From assembly GCA_910579745.1 (NCBI GenBank), contig CAJTVH010000014.1:1-63472 (forward strand): DNA of 63,472 nt. The letters are read 5' to 3'. Position 1 is the first letter of the stretch; each line of letters begins with the position of its first letter. Shown here one piece after another: positions 17,906-26,699 of this stretch. The notes under the pieces were generated by a model that worked only from the letters and a program-made list of their open reading frames with translations, had not been told where the DNA came from and ran no database searches. The position numbers and the translations under genes are program-made. This DNA is from an uncultured Clostridia bacterium. GTDB taxonomy: Bacteria; Bacillota; Clostridia; Lachnospirales; CAG-274.

Positions 17906-20900
17906 AGGATTAATATATAATCTTATATTAAAGAGAAAAGCTTCTCTCGCCATAGTAATAATTCTTTTTATAATAGGCGGAATATGCTTTAATATAACTC
18001 CCAAACAACAGTATCCCGTAATAGAATTGCCTATGGTGATTATAACCACGGTCTATCCTGGGGCCTCCCCGTCGGATATGGAAGAACTCGTAACGTCAAA
18101 AATAGAGGATGAGTGTATGGAGGCGGAGGGCTTTGAGAATGTAAAAAGCGACTCATACAACGGAATAAGCGTGGTAAAAGTATCTTTCATAAAAGACCTA
18201 AGTTCTGAGGAATTGCAGGATAAAATGGATAAACTCAGAACAAAAATAAACGCTCTTAAAGAAAACGAGCTTCCAGGCGGAATAACAAGCCTTACTTATA
18301 ACGACAACGCTTTTGAGACATGCGGGCTTATTCTTTCTTTCACCGGAGCGGGCAAAACTAATGAGGAACTTACTCAAAGGGCTGAATCCTTAAAAGACGT
18401 ATTGTCCGGTACCGAGGGAGTCGTTCGTACAGAGGTTGAGGGAGAGCGCGAACCTCAAATAAAAGTAACCGTAAACTCCTCAAAATTAAGCCATATTCCC
18501 ATATCCCTTTCAGAACTCTCAAATATAATAGCGTATCAGAACTCCACCGTTCCCGTCGGCACAATCGAATTTGACAATAATGAGATGTATATAAACTCTT
18601 CCGGAAAACTTTCCGATATAGAGGAGATAAAAGATATTATAATATACATAAATAAAGAAACCGGAGCCGTCGTAAAACTTAGGGATATAGCCGATATAAT
18701 ACAGGAGAATGACAAAAACGCCAAAAGCTATTGCTATAACGGTGATGAGGCTGTTATATTAAGTGTGTTTTTTGATAAAAACGAGAATATTTTAGAAACG
18801 GGAAAAACCGTTCTCGATATGATAGACGAATATAAAAACTCTATTCCCGACGATATAAAAATAAACAATATAGTTTATCTAGCGGACGACGTAAACAACT
18901 CCATAAACGATTTCATAGTGAATCTCATAGAAAGCGTCGTTATAGTTCTTATAGTCATAATGATTGGCATGAGTATAATAAACGGAAGTATCGTCGCCTT
19001 TGTAATTCCCCTTACGATGTTTCTTACATTTATAGCCATGGTAATTTTCGATATAGACGTACAGTTTGTGTCTCTCGCCTCATTGATAATAGCGCTTGGC
19101 ATGCTTGTCGACAACGCCATAGTAGTAAGCGACGCCATACAGGTTAGAATAGACAATGACGAGGATAAACTTTCCGCCTGCGTAAACGGAACAAAAGAAG
19201 TCGCCCTGCCCGTTTTCTCATCAATGCTTACAACGGTGGCTATCTTCTGCGTGTTTTATATGCTTCCGGGTACTATGCGAAGATTTGTGTTCAGTCTCCC
19301 GACAATAGTAATATCCGCCCTTATATTCTCATATTTGGTATCAATGCTTGTAACGCCTATAATGTGCTATATGCTTATGAAAAAATCCAAAGTAAGAAAA
19401 CAGAGAAAACAGCTTATAAGAGGATTTTTTTCTGCCCTTTTGCGGTTTTGCCTGAGATTCCGCCTTTTGACAATAGTAATATCCGTTCTGTGCGTGGCTT
19501 CAAGCGTATATTTTCTTTCAAAGCTTGATATGGAGCTTGTACCAAACTCGGATAAAATGCTCCTCGATATAAACGTGGAAACGGATAATCTATATGACAT
19601 ACGAAAAACGGAAAAAGCTGTCGCTAAAATCGCCGGCATAATAAAAAACGAGGAAAATATAGAATATTATCTGTCGGCCTCCGGCGGAAGAATACCTAAA
19701 TATGATTTTACCTCCATGCCGTCCACGGACTCAACAAACACAGGAAGCTTTGTCGTAAAATTAAAAAGCGTTGAAAACATGACAAAAGGAGATTACTGCC
19801 AATACCTTGAGAATAAGCTAAAATCAGAGGTTTCCGAAAGAGTGACCGTTAAGGAAATAGGAATAATCCCAAAATCCAGCGAGCTTATTCAGTTTAACAT
19901 ATGCGGAGACGATACGGAAAACATAAATTCCGCCGCTTTACAGGCGGAACAATGGCTTAAAGAAATTGACGACGCCAAAAACGTATACGCCGACACAAAA
20001 GTAAAAACCTATAATTATTATATTGATTTAAAAAACGATTCCCTCAACTCAGCGGGACTTACAAAAGGCGAGGTTCAAAACGAGCTTAATATCGCTATGA
20101 TGGGCAGAACCGTTACAAATTTCAGAAAAAACAGCAAGGAATACCCAATTATTTTAAAAACAAACACAACTAATATAAACGATTTAAAAAATCTTGAGAT
20201 AAAATCCTCAAGAACAAACGGAAAATATAAACTGTCACAGGTCGCTGACATAACATATACGGCGGATTATAATAAAATATCCCATTACAACGGTCAAAAA
20301 TGTATAACCGTCACCGCTCTTCCCAACACGGGAAAAAGCGCTGTTGAGATACAAAACGCCGTAAAAAGGAAATTAGACTCCGCCGGCTTAAAAAACGTGA
20401 CAATATCTTATGAGGGCGACAGCGATATGTTCAGACAGGTTATATCTTCCCTGAGTGTAGGGGCGGTTTTGGGAATAATGGCGATTTTCCTCATACTTTA
20501 CCTGCAATTTTACTCGGTAAGCAGAAGTATAATAATTTTTGTGACAATTCCTTTCGCCCTTATAGGCTCTTCCATAGGCTTATACCTTTTTGGAGAAAAT
20601 CTCTCTATGTTCGCCATACTCGGCATAATAAGCCTTATAGGTGTCGTTGTAAACAACGCCATAGTGCTCGTCGATTATATGGATAACGAGCTTAAACGGG
20701 GAATATCCTCTATGGAAGCCTGTAAAACAGCTGTTGATAAACGTTTCCGACCGATAATATTAAGCACCTCCACAACAATTTTGGGGCTTATCCCCCTCGC
20801 TTTTTCGGGAAACGTTCTTTTTAGAGGCCTCGCTATAGCTTTTATGTGCGGCTTGTCAACTTCCCTGTTTTTCACACTTATCGTAATCCCTGTAATTTAC

Positions 20901-20936
20901 AGTATTTTAGTAAAAAGACTGCCTAAAACCGAATAA
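17895..20936 (+). CDS. RND family efflux transporter permease
   Basis: This is a proton-driven transporter of the AcrB/HAE class, about 1013 residues with 12 predicted helices in two repeated halves and two large extracytoplasmic loops. The TM4 proton-relay region reads GMLVDNAIVVSDAI, matched by IGVVVNNAIVLVDYMD in the second half. The TTG at 17895 is preferred as start because GAGGG lies 8 bp upstream; a GTG at 17886 within that site is the alternative. It overlaps the adaptor gene by 11 to 20 bp. No outer-membrane channel gene is nearby, in line with a monoderm host, so export would be across the single membrane. The substrate is unknown. Confidence 0.93.
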   Translation: MKNKGLIYNLILKRKASLAIVIILFIIGGICFNITPKQQYPVIELPMVIITTVYPGASPSDMEELVTSKIEDECMEAEGFENVKSDSYNGISVVKVSFIKDLSSEELQDKMDKLRTKINALKENELPGGITSLTYNDNAFETCGLILSFTGAGKTNEELTQRAESLKDVLSGTEGVVRTEVEGEREPQIKVTVNSSKLSHIPISLSELSNIIAYQNSTVPVGTIEFDNNEMYINSSGKLSDIEEIKDIIIYINKETGAVVKLRDIADIIQENDKNAKSYCYNGDEAVILSVFFDKNENILETGKTVLDMIDEYKNSIPDDIKINNIVYLADDVNNSINDFIVNLIESVVIVLIVIMIGMSIINGSIVAFVIPLTMFLTFIAMVIFDIDVQFVSLASLIIALGMLVDNAIVVSDAIQVRIDNDEDKLSACVNGTKEVALPVFSSMLTTVAIFCVFYMLPGTMRRFVFSLPTIVISALIFSYLVSMLVTPIMCYMLMKKSKVRKQRKQLIRGFFSALLRFCLRFRLLTIVISVLCVASSVYFLSKLDMELVPNSDKMLLDINVETDNLYDIRKTEKAVAKIAGIIKNEENIEYYLSASGGRIPKYDFTSMPSTDSTNTGSFVVKLKSVENMTKGDYCQYLENKLKSEVSERVTVKEIGIIPKSSELIQFNICGDDTENINSAALQAEQWLKEIDDAKNVYADTKVKTYNYYIDLKNDSLNSAGLTKGEVQNELNIAMMGRTVTNFRKNSKEYPIILKTNTTNINDLKNLEIKSSRTNGKYKLSQVADITYTADYNKISHYNGQKCITVTALPNTGKSAVEIQNAVKRKLDSAGLKNVTISYEGDSDMFRQVISSLSVGAVLGIMAIFLILYLQFYSVSRSIIIFVTIPFALIGSSIGLYLFGENLSMFAILGIISLIGVVVNNAIVLVDYMDNELKRGISSMEACKTAVDKRFRPIILSTSTTILGLIPLAFSGNVLFRGLAIAFMCGLSTSLFFTLIVIPVIYSILVKRLPKTE

Positions 20937-21029
20937 ATCTCCTGATACTGTCAATACAAAACATCTCGCAAAGCTTACTTTTGAGAGTAAAAAGTTCTCT
21001 AAAAGCTTACACATGATTTTCAAATTTAT

Positions 21030-21058
21030 TTGACAATTTATCCTGCTAATGGTATAAT
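21030..21058 (+). promoter_or_regulatory. Consensus sigma-A promoter of the LRR lipoprotein gene
   Basis: TTGACA (21030-21035) and TATAAT (21053-21058) are spaced by 17 bp, matching both consensus hexamers perfectly. The transcript would start near 21065, with an AT-rich leader of about 90 nt ending in AAAAGGAG. It is one of the strongest promoters visible in the window. Confidence 0.88.
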
Positions 21059-21156
21059 TCTCATAAATATTTTTATGTTTTCGTGTATTCTCATAAAGTA
21101 TAACTTTATAACAGTCAATAAATTTTGAAAACAAGGAAGAAAAGGAGAACTTTTAT

Positions 21157-22311
21157 ATGAAAAAAATAAAAATATCCAGTCTTGCACTATTAATGGTTTC
21201 AACAATAAGTCTTAACATAGGATGCGGAGCTGAAGATAAAAATATTGTCGCTCAAAATGATAAAATCATTCTTGAAACGGAAAAAATCGAGAATGAGGAA
21301 GTTAGCTCTCAAAATGATAAAACAATTCTTGAAACAGAGGAAAACAGGAATAAAGAAGTTAGCCCTCAAAACAATAAAACAATTCTCGAAACAAAACACA
21401 GTAATGCCGATATGTCTTTTATATCTGGAGATGGTCTAATTTATTATAATCCTCATTTAGGAGTAATAACCGGATACTATGGCAAAATCACTTCTGTTAT
21501 TATTCCAGATACTATTGACGGAGTTAAAATTATAGCTATAGCAAATAAAGCTTTCCTTAGCTGTAACAGTCTAACAGATATATCCATTCCTTACGGAGTT
21601 ACCTCTATTAACACTAGTGCTTTCATAGGCTGTGACAGTTTAACAGACATATCTATTCCTAATAGCGTTACCTCTATCGAAGGCGCTTTCATAGGATGTA
21701 CCAGTTTATCAAACATAACCTTGCCTGACAGCGTTACCTCTATCGGCGCCGGCATTTTCTCCGATTGCGCAAGTTTAAAAGCTATAAATGTAGGTAGCGG
21801 TAACCCCTCCTATACCAGTGAAAACGGTATATTATTCAATAAAGATAAGACGTCAATTTTGGCTTATCCTAAAGGGTTACAAAACATTGAATACACTATT
21901 CCTAACAGCGTTACCTCTATCGGCAAACACGCTTTCGCATATTGCGGTAATCTGACAAACGTAATTATTCCCAATAGCGTTACCTCTATCGGTGACAGTG
22001 CTTTCTTAAGTTGCAGAGATTTAACAGCCATAACTATTCCTGAAAGCGTTATCTCTATCGGCGATAGCGCTTTCAATGGCTGTAACAGTCTGACAAACAT
22101 AACTATTCCTGACGGTGTTGCCTCTATCGGCAAATTGACTTTCAACAGCTGTAATCGTCTGTCAAATATAACTATCCCCGACAGCGTTACCTTTATCAGC
22201 GAAGATGCCTTTTCCAATTGTTCCAAATCCAACTTAACCATAAAGTGTGGCGCAAATTCATACGCTAAATTTTACGCCATCGAAAATAATATACCTTCTG
22301 TCAATAATTAA
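21157..22311 (+). CDS. BspA-type leucine-rich-repeat surface lipoprotein
   Basis: This is a 384-residue protein. A signal peptide with lipobox NIGC is followed by three near-identical tandem units of about 19-20 residues (QNDKTILETE core, residues about 32-85), then a run of LRR_5 (BspA/TpLRR) repeats of about 23 residues with the pattern IPNSVTSIGxxAFxxCxxLT. About ten repeats can be counted, one interrupted by a NPSYTSENGILFNKDKT beta insert typical of the family. No peptidase or anchoring domain follows. Such proteins usually bind host, matrix or partner-cell surfaces. It is driven by the strong promoter at 21030. Confidence 0.93.
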   Translation: MKKIKISSLALLMVSTISLNIGCGAEDKNIVAQNDKIILETEKIENEEVSSQNDKTILETEENRNKEVSPQNNKTILETKHSNADMSFISGDGLIYYNPHLGVITGYYGKITSVIIPDTIDGVKIIAIANKAFLSCNSLTDISIPYGVTSINTSAFIGCDSLTDISIPNSVTSIEGAFIGCTSLSNITLPDSVTSIGAGIFSDCASLKAINVGSGNPSYTSENGILFNKDKTSILAYPKGLQNIEYTIPNSVTSIGKHAFAYCGNLTNVIIPNSVTSIGDSAFLSCRDLTAITIPESVISIGDSAFNGCNSLTNITIPDGVASIGKLTFNSCNRLSNITIPDSVTFISEDAFSNCSKSNLTIKCGANSYAKFYAIENNIPSVNN

Positions 22312-22323
22312 CTATAAATATAT

Positions 22324-22372
22324 AAAAGCCATACACAAGGATTTTAATTTTATCTCCTCACGTATGGCTTTT
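22324..22372 (+). terminator. Terminator between converging LRR gene and htpG
   Basis: Arms AAAAGCCATAC (22324-22334) and GTATGGCTTTT (22362-22372) flank a 27-base loop. A T run lies on the plus side and an A run at the left base, so it can act for both converging genes. htpG ends 12 bp away. Confidence 0.82.
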
Positions 22373-22384
22373 TTATGTTCATAA

Positions 22385-24289
22385 TTATTTCATCGTCATC
22401 TCAAGAATCTTATTGCTTCTCGAGATAAACTCAGCCATCTTTTCCATCTCAAGAGGCTTATGGCTCATAACAGCCAAATCGTAAATTTGTCTGCAAATAA
22501 GCTCAACATCGTCTTTTCTGCTCTCGTCATCAGAAATTTCCGAAAGAAGTTTAACGACATTGTTGTTGCTGTTTAAAACCAGAGTCTCGTCAACAGGCAT
22601 AGCCCCGAAGTTCATACCGTACATACTGCTCATTTCCCGCATTCTTCTCGACTGCTCGCTGAGCTGAACAACTCCCGAAACGTCATAAGCTTTAAGACTC
22701 TCAACTTTAACTTTAAGGTCGTCTTTTTTAAGTATTTCCTTAAACACACCCTCAAATTTCTCAGTAAGCTTTTTATCATCGTCGCTTTCCTCGTTTTTAA
22801 GAGCGTCCGCTATGTCTGAATCAATTCTTGAGAAACTTACCCCGCTGTTATACATCTCCACAGACGACATAAAAGGATTGTCAAGCCTTGTGTCTAATAT
22901 AACCGCCTCCATACCAATATCCTCAAACATTTTAACGTACTGCGCCTGCTGGTTTTTGTCTGTAACATAAAATACCTTATTCTCATGTTTTTCCTTGTTC
23001 CTGTCAAGATACTCCGATAAAGTCACATAATCGTCCTTTGTTGTCTTAAATAAAAGAGAGTCTTTAACCTTGTCATAAAACTCCTTTTCCCTTAAACAGC
23101 CATATTTAATAAACTGACTTATATCATCCCAGAACTTCTCATATTCATCTCTTTCCTTTTTGAAAAGACTGTTAAGCTTGTCAGCCACTTTTTTCGTGAT
23201 ATAGCTTGACATTTTTGTAACATACCCGTCGTTCTGAAGAAAACTTCTCGAAACGTTAAGAGGTAAATCCGGACAATCGATAGTTCCTTTTAAAAGGAGT
23301 AAAAACTCCGGTATAACTTCTTTTATGTTATCAGCGATAAATACCTGGTTATTATATAATTTAACTTGTCCCTCTATAGAATCAAGCTCGTGTTTAAGCT
23401 TTGGAAAATATAAAATACCTTTAAGCCTGAAAGGATAATCCATATTAAGATGAATCCAGAAAAGAGGGTCGTTAAAATCAGTAAACACCTGATGATAAAA
23501 TTCCTTGTATTCCTCGTCAGTGCAGTCTTTAGGCTGTTTAAGCCATAAAGGATTTGTCCTGTTTATAGGCTCCGGTTTTTTCGGCTCCTCTATAACATCG
23601 CCGTTTTCCTCGCCATCCGTTTTCGCTTCCGCTTTCTTCTCACTTTCTTTTTTGATTTCTTCCATATCCTCAAAATAAATCTCAATAGGCATAAAATAAC
23701 AGTATTTAGCTAAAACCTCTTTGATTTTGTAAGGATTTAAAAAATCTTTTCCATCGTCTCCTATATAAAGAGTGATTACCGTACCCCTGTCAGTTTTGTC
23801 GCTCTCATCAAGCTCAAATTCCACTCCGCCGTCGCAAATCCACCTTGCGGCTTTAGCTCCGTCCCTGTATGACAAAGAGTCTATCTGTACCTTGTCGGCA
23901 ACCATAAAAGCCGAGTAAAATCCAAGACCAAAATGTCCTATAATATCCCCGCCGTCGTCAATTTGGTCTTTATATTTATTTATAAAATCGCTCGCCCCTG
24001 AAAAAGCGATTTGAGTAATATATTCTTTAATCTCATCGGCGGTCATACCAATACCATTGTCAATAACCTTTATAACGCCGTTTTCCTTGTCAAGAATAAC
24101 CGAAACTTTATATTCCGTATCCTCCGGCACATTCGCTTCGCCCATTCCGATAAGTTTCTGAAGCTTTGTGATAGCGTCACAACCGTTTGACACAAGCTCA
24201 CGCAGGAAAATATCAGATTCTGAATAAAGCCATTTTTTTATAATAGGCATAATATTCTCGCTGTTAATAGAAAGATTACCTTTTTCCAT
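22385..24289 (-). CDS. htpG: Molecular chaperone HtpG (Hsp90)
   Basis: This is a cytosolic ATP-dependent chaperone, 634 residues. The GHKL ATPase domain shows the metal-binding Asn/Glu helix (ELVSNGCDAI), the DNGIGMT lid loop and GHFGLGFYSAFMVAD. The middle domain has LPLNVSRSFLQND, and the C-terminal dimerisation region follows. A charged linker (about residues 210-235, KKESEKKAEAKTDGEENGD) is longer than in many bacterial HtpG. The start has GGAGGAATTTGAA. A perfect CIRCE lies upstream, implying HrcA repression. Confidence 0.97.
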   Translation of the reverse strand: MEKGNLSINSENIMPIIKKWLYSESDIFLRELVSNGCDAITKLQKLIGMGEANVPEDTEYKVSVILDKENGVIKVIDNGIGMTADEIKEYITQIAFSGASDFINKYKDQIDDGGDIIGHFGLGFYSAFMVADKVQIDSLSYRDGAKAARWICDGGVEFELDESDKTDRGTVITLYIGDDGKDFLNPYKIKEVLAKYCYFMPIEIYFEDMEEIKKESEKKAEAKTDGEENGDVIEEPKKPEPINRTNPLWLKQPKDCTDEEYKEFYHQVFTDFNDPLFWIHLNMDYPFRLKGILYFPKLKHELDSIEGQVKLYNNQVFIADNIKEVIPEFLLLLKGTIDCPDLPLNVSRSFLQNDGYVTKMSSYITKKVADKLNSLFKKERDEYEKFWDDISQFIKYGCLREKEFYDKVKDSLLFKTTKDDYVTLSEYLDRNKEKHENKVFYVTDKNQQAQYVKMFEDIGMEAVILDTRLDNPFMSSVEMYNSGVSFSRIDSDIADALKNEESDDDKKLTEKFEGVFKEILKKDDLKVKVESLKAYDVSGVVQLSEQSRRMREMSSMYGMNFGAMPVDETLVLNSNNNVVKLLSEISDDESRKDDVELICRQIYDLAVMSHKPLEMEKMAEFISRSNKILEMTMK

Positions 24290-24323
24290 TTCAAATTCCT
24301 CCCAAAAAATTTATATATGTTAT

Positions 24324-24385
24324 ATAATACCACAAAAATAAAAAAAGTCAAGAAAAATTTAGCACTCATCCAAAAAGAGTGCTAA
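24324..24385 (-). promoter_or_regulatory. CIRCE operator and promoter of htpG
   Basis: A perfect CIRCE, TTAGCACTC (24359-24367), 9-bp spacer, GAGTGCTAA (24377-24385), is the HrcA binding site. On the minus strand the promoter is TTGACT (24351-24346) and TATTAT (24329-24324), 16 bp apart. CIRCE therefore sits 7 bp upstream of the -35 rather than at the transcription start. Confidence 0.93.
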
Positions 24386-24401
24386 CAATTTCTATAATAT
24401 C

Positions 24402-24887
24402 TTAAATCTCAATATTAATCGCTATCTCAATATTTCGAAAAAACACCTTCACATACTCTTCCCACGCTAGGTCAAGCTCTTTGTTAAGAGCAAAATTTTT
24501 CTGAGCCGTACCCGTTGTACACACCACCATATCTTTCTCAAACACAAAATTCAAAAACAACGCGGCCGCGTTGTCAGAAACTTCCTCAAGAAGCTCTTTA
24601 GGCGCCGAAATAACAAATTTCATATAAGAAGGCTTAACTTTCCCTTTAACGAATTGAAAAACATATGGTTTTATTTTTCCCCATTTGCAAAAAAACGTTT
24701 CAGATTCTTCCGCCTCTTCCCCTTCCTCCAACTTCATAAATTTTCTATTCACTTTCCCGTCAATATCAAATTTGGCGAAAGACAAAATCTCAACATTTCT
24801 AAGTTCAAAATTGTCAAAACACTGTTCCCGTAAAATCTTATTCATAAAATTTTTAACTTCTCCGTCAAGAATATAAAAAACGTTCAT
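24402..24887 (-). CDS. DUF5721 family protein
   Basis: This is a 161-residue cytosolic protein of unknown function. It fits DUF5721 as known from Lachnospiraceae: the VKNFMNKIL start, FDIDGKVNRKFM, and the FQFVKGKxKPSYMKFV block. It has no signal, helix pair or catalytic motif that I recognise. A GGAGG site precedes the ATG by 6 bp. It lies upstream of htpG on the same strand but is separated by the CIRCE promoter, so the two are probably independent. The 196-bp gap before the next gene holds nothing notable. Confidence 0.78.
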   Translation of the reverse strand: MNVFYILDGEVKNFMNKILREQCFDNFELRNVEILSFAKFDIDGKVNRKFMKLEEGEEAEESETFFCKWGKIKPYVFQFVKGKVKPSYMKFVISAPKELLEEVSDNAAALFLNFVFEKDMVVCTTGTAQKNFALNKELDLAWEEYVKVFFRNIEIAINIEI

Positions 24888-25083
24888 AAAAAACCTCCGC
24901 TGCGTATATCACCAATGACTTTCTTAAATCTTATTTGGCTATACAAAACGCCTAAATTATACTATAGCCTTATACTTATAATATGACTAAAACTTCAATT
25001 TACCTTCCTCGCTCTAATAAATTCGCTCATTATATACATAAAAACAGTTTTAATACAGTCCCTAAAATCACCCAAGTTACTTT

Positions 25084-26694
25084 TTAAATTTTCTGACTAT
25101 AAATAACAGCCTCCGCACATTTAATCCCGTCTACGGCCGCGGAAACAATCCCTCCAGCGTACCCGCATCCCTCTCCGCAGGGAATAACTCCAAAAATATT
25201 AGACATATACTTATCATCCCGTAAAATTCTTATGGGAGATGAACTTCTTGTCTCCGGAGCGGTTAAAACAGCGTTATCGTCGGCAAATCCTTTAATTCTC
25301 TTATCGAAAATTTTTATACCCTCCTGAAGAGCCAGATAAATCTCACTGGGAAAAATCTCCCTGAAATCACCGCCCGCAATACCCGGTAAATAAGTAGGGA
25401 AAACTTCTTTAAAAGAATCCTCCGAAATAACCGTGGCTTTTGAGTTTAAAAAGTCCGAAACCGTTTGAACAGGCGCACGATAATCACTCCCGCCTGATAA
25501 AAAAGCTTTTCTCTCAATTTCTCTTTGAAACCAAACTCCGGCTAGAGGATGTGCTGATTTAAAATCCTTATAGTCCACTCCGACTAAAACCGCGCTGTTT
25601 GAGTTGTCAAAAGAGCGGTTATAATAACTCATGCCGTTAGTCACGATGGTTTCCTTCTCAGACGCCGCCCCAACCACAACGCCTCCTGGACACATACAAA
25701 ATGTATAAACCCCTCTGCCGTTTTTAAGGTGGGTAAAAAGCTTATAGTCGGCCGCGGGCAAATATTTGGCGAAATCCCCGTATTGAGATTTGTCTATAAA
25801 GCCTCGTGAATGTTCTATCCTCACACCAACGGAAAAAGGTTTCTGCTCAATATTTACTTTTTTATCGTAAAGTGTCTCAAATGTCTTTCTCGAACTGTGC
25901 CCGACAGCCATAATAAGCCTGTCTGTATCAAACTCGACAACGCCTTTTTCGTTTTCGCAGATTACCTTTTTTAAAACTCCTTCTCTCTCCTCAAAATTAA
26001 CCATCTCTGTGTCAAAAAACACTTCTCCCCCAAGAGAAATAATTTCCTCCCGTATATTCCTCACCATTTTAACAAGGTTGTCCGTTCCTATATGCGGCTT
26101 TGATAAATATAAAATTTCCTCCGGAGCTCCCGCTTTGACAAACTCCTCCAAAATAAACCGGCACCGTGGGTCTTTAATCCCAGTTGTAAGTTTTCCATCG
26201 GAAAAAGTTCCCGCTCCCCCCTCACCAAACTGAACGTTTGACATAGCGTTTAAAATTCCTTTTTTCCAAAAAGCTTCTATATCTTTTTTTCTTTCCTCAA
26301 CCCGTTTCCCGCGCTCTACGATGATAGGCATAGCTCCCGCCCTCGCCAGAACAAGACCCGCCATAAACCCCGCCGGTCCAAATCCCACAATAACAGGCCT
26401 TTTTTTAATACTCGCCTTTTTAATAAAATAACTGAACTCTTTTACCTCCGAAACATTTCTTAGTTTAAGTAACTTGCTCTTTCTTAATTTTGTTTTAAGT
26501 AAAATATCCACAGAAAAAATATATAAAACATCATTCTTTTTTCTGGCGTCAACTGATTTTTTCGATATCCTCAAATCAACTATCTCAGAGACCGAAATTT
26601 TTACAGTTTCCGCCGCTTTTCCTTTCAAAACTTCTTTATCGGGATTAATTTTAACGGAAAATTTAATATCTGAAACCCTAAGCCAAAAAAACAT
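25084..26694 (-). CDS. Uncharacterised FAD-dependent dehydrogenase (COG2509 type)
   Basis: This is a 536-residue predicted flavoprotein oxidoreductase. After an N-terminal region of about 85 residues comes a Rossmann FAD site (VIVGFGPAGFMAGLVLARAG), a long substrate region with RCRFILEEF and HIGTDNLV, and a C-terminal FAD-contacting block (PCGEGCGYAGGIVSAAVDG) typical of this COG. The start is set at 26694 (MFFWLRVSDI) because GAGGTG lies 5-10 bp upstream, and the reading frame extending to 26763 only overlaps the previous gene. The stop of the upstream FAD enzyme is 5 bp away, so they are co-transcribed. Substrate unknown. Confidence 0.9.
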   Translation of the reverse strand: MFFWLRVSDIKFSVKINPDKEVLKGKAAETVKISVSEIVDLRISKKSVDARKKNDVLYIFSVDILLKTKLRKSKLLKLRNVSEVKEFSYFIKKASIKKRPVIVGFGPAGFMAGLVLARAGAMPIIVERGKRVEERKKDIEAFWKKGILNAMSNVQFGEGGAGTFSDGKLTTGIKDPRCRFILEEFVKAGAPEEILYLSKPHIGTDNLVKMVRNIREEIISLGGEVFFDTEMVNFEEREGVLKKVICENEKGVVEFDTDRLIMAVGHSSRKTFETLYDKKVNIEQKPFSVGVRIEHSRGFIDKSQYGDFAKYLPAADYKLFTHLKNGRGVYTFCMCPGGVVVGAASEKETIVTNGMSYYNRSFDNSNSAVLVGVDYKDFKSAHPLAGVWFQREIERKAFLSGGSDYRAPVQTVSDFLNSKATVISEDSFKEVFPTYLPGIAGGDFREIFPSEIYLALQEGIKIFDKRIKGFADDNAVLTAPETRSSSPIRILRDDKYMSNIFGVIPCGEGCGYAGGIVSAAVDGIKCAEAVIYSQKI

Positions 26695-26699
26695 TTCAA

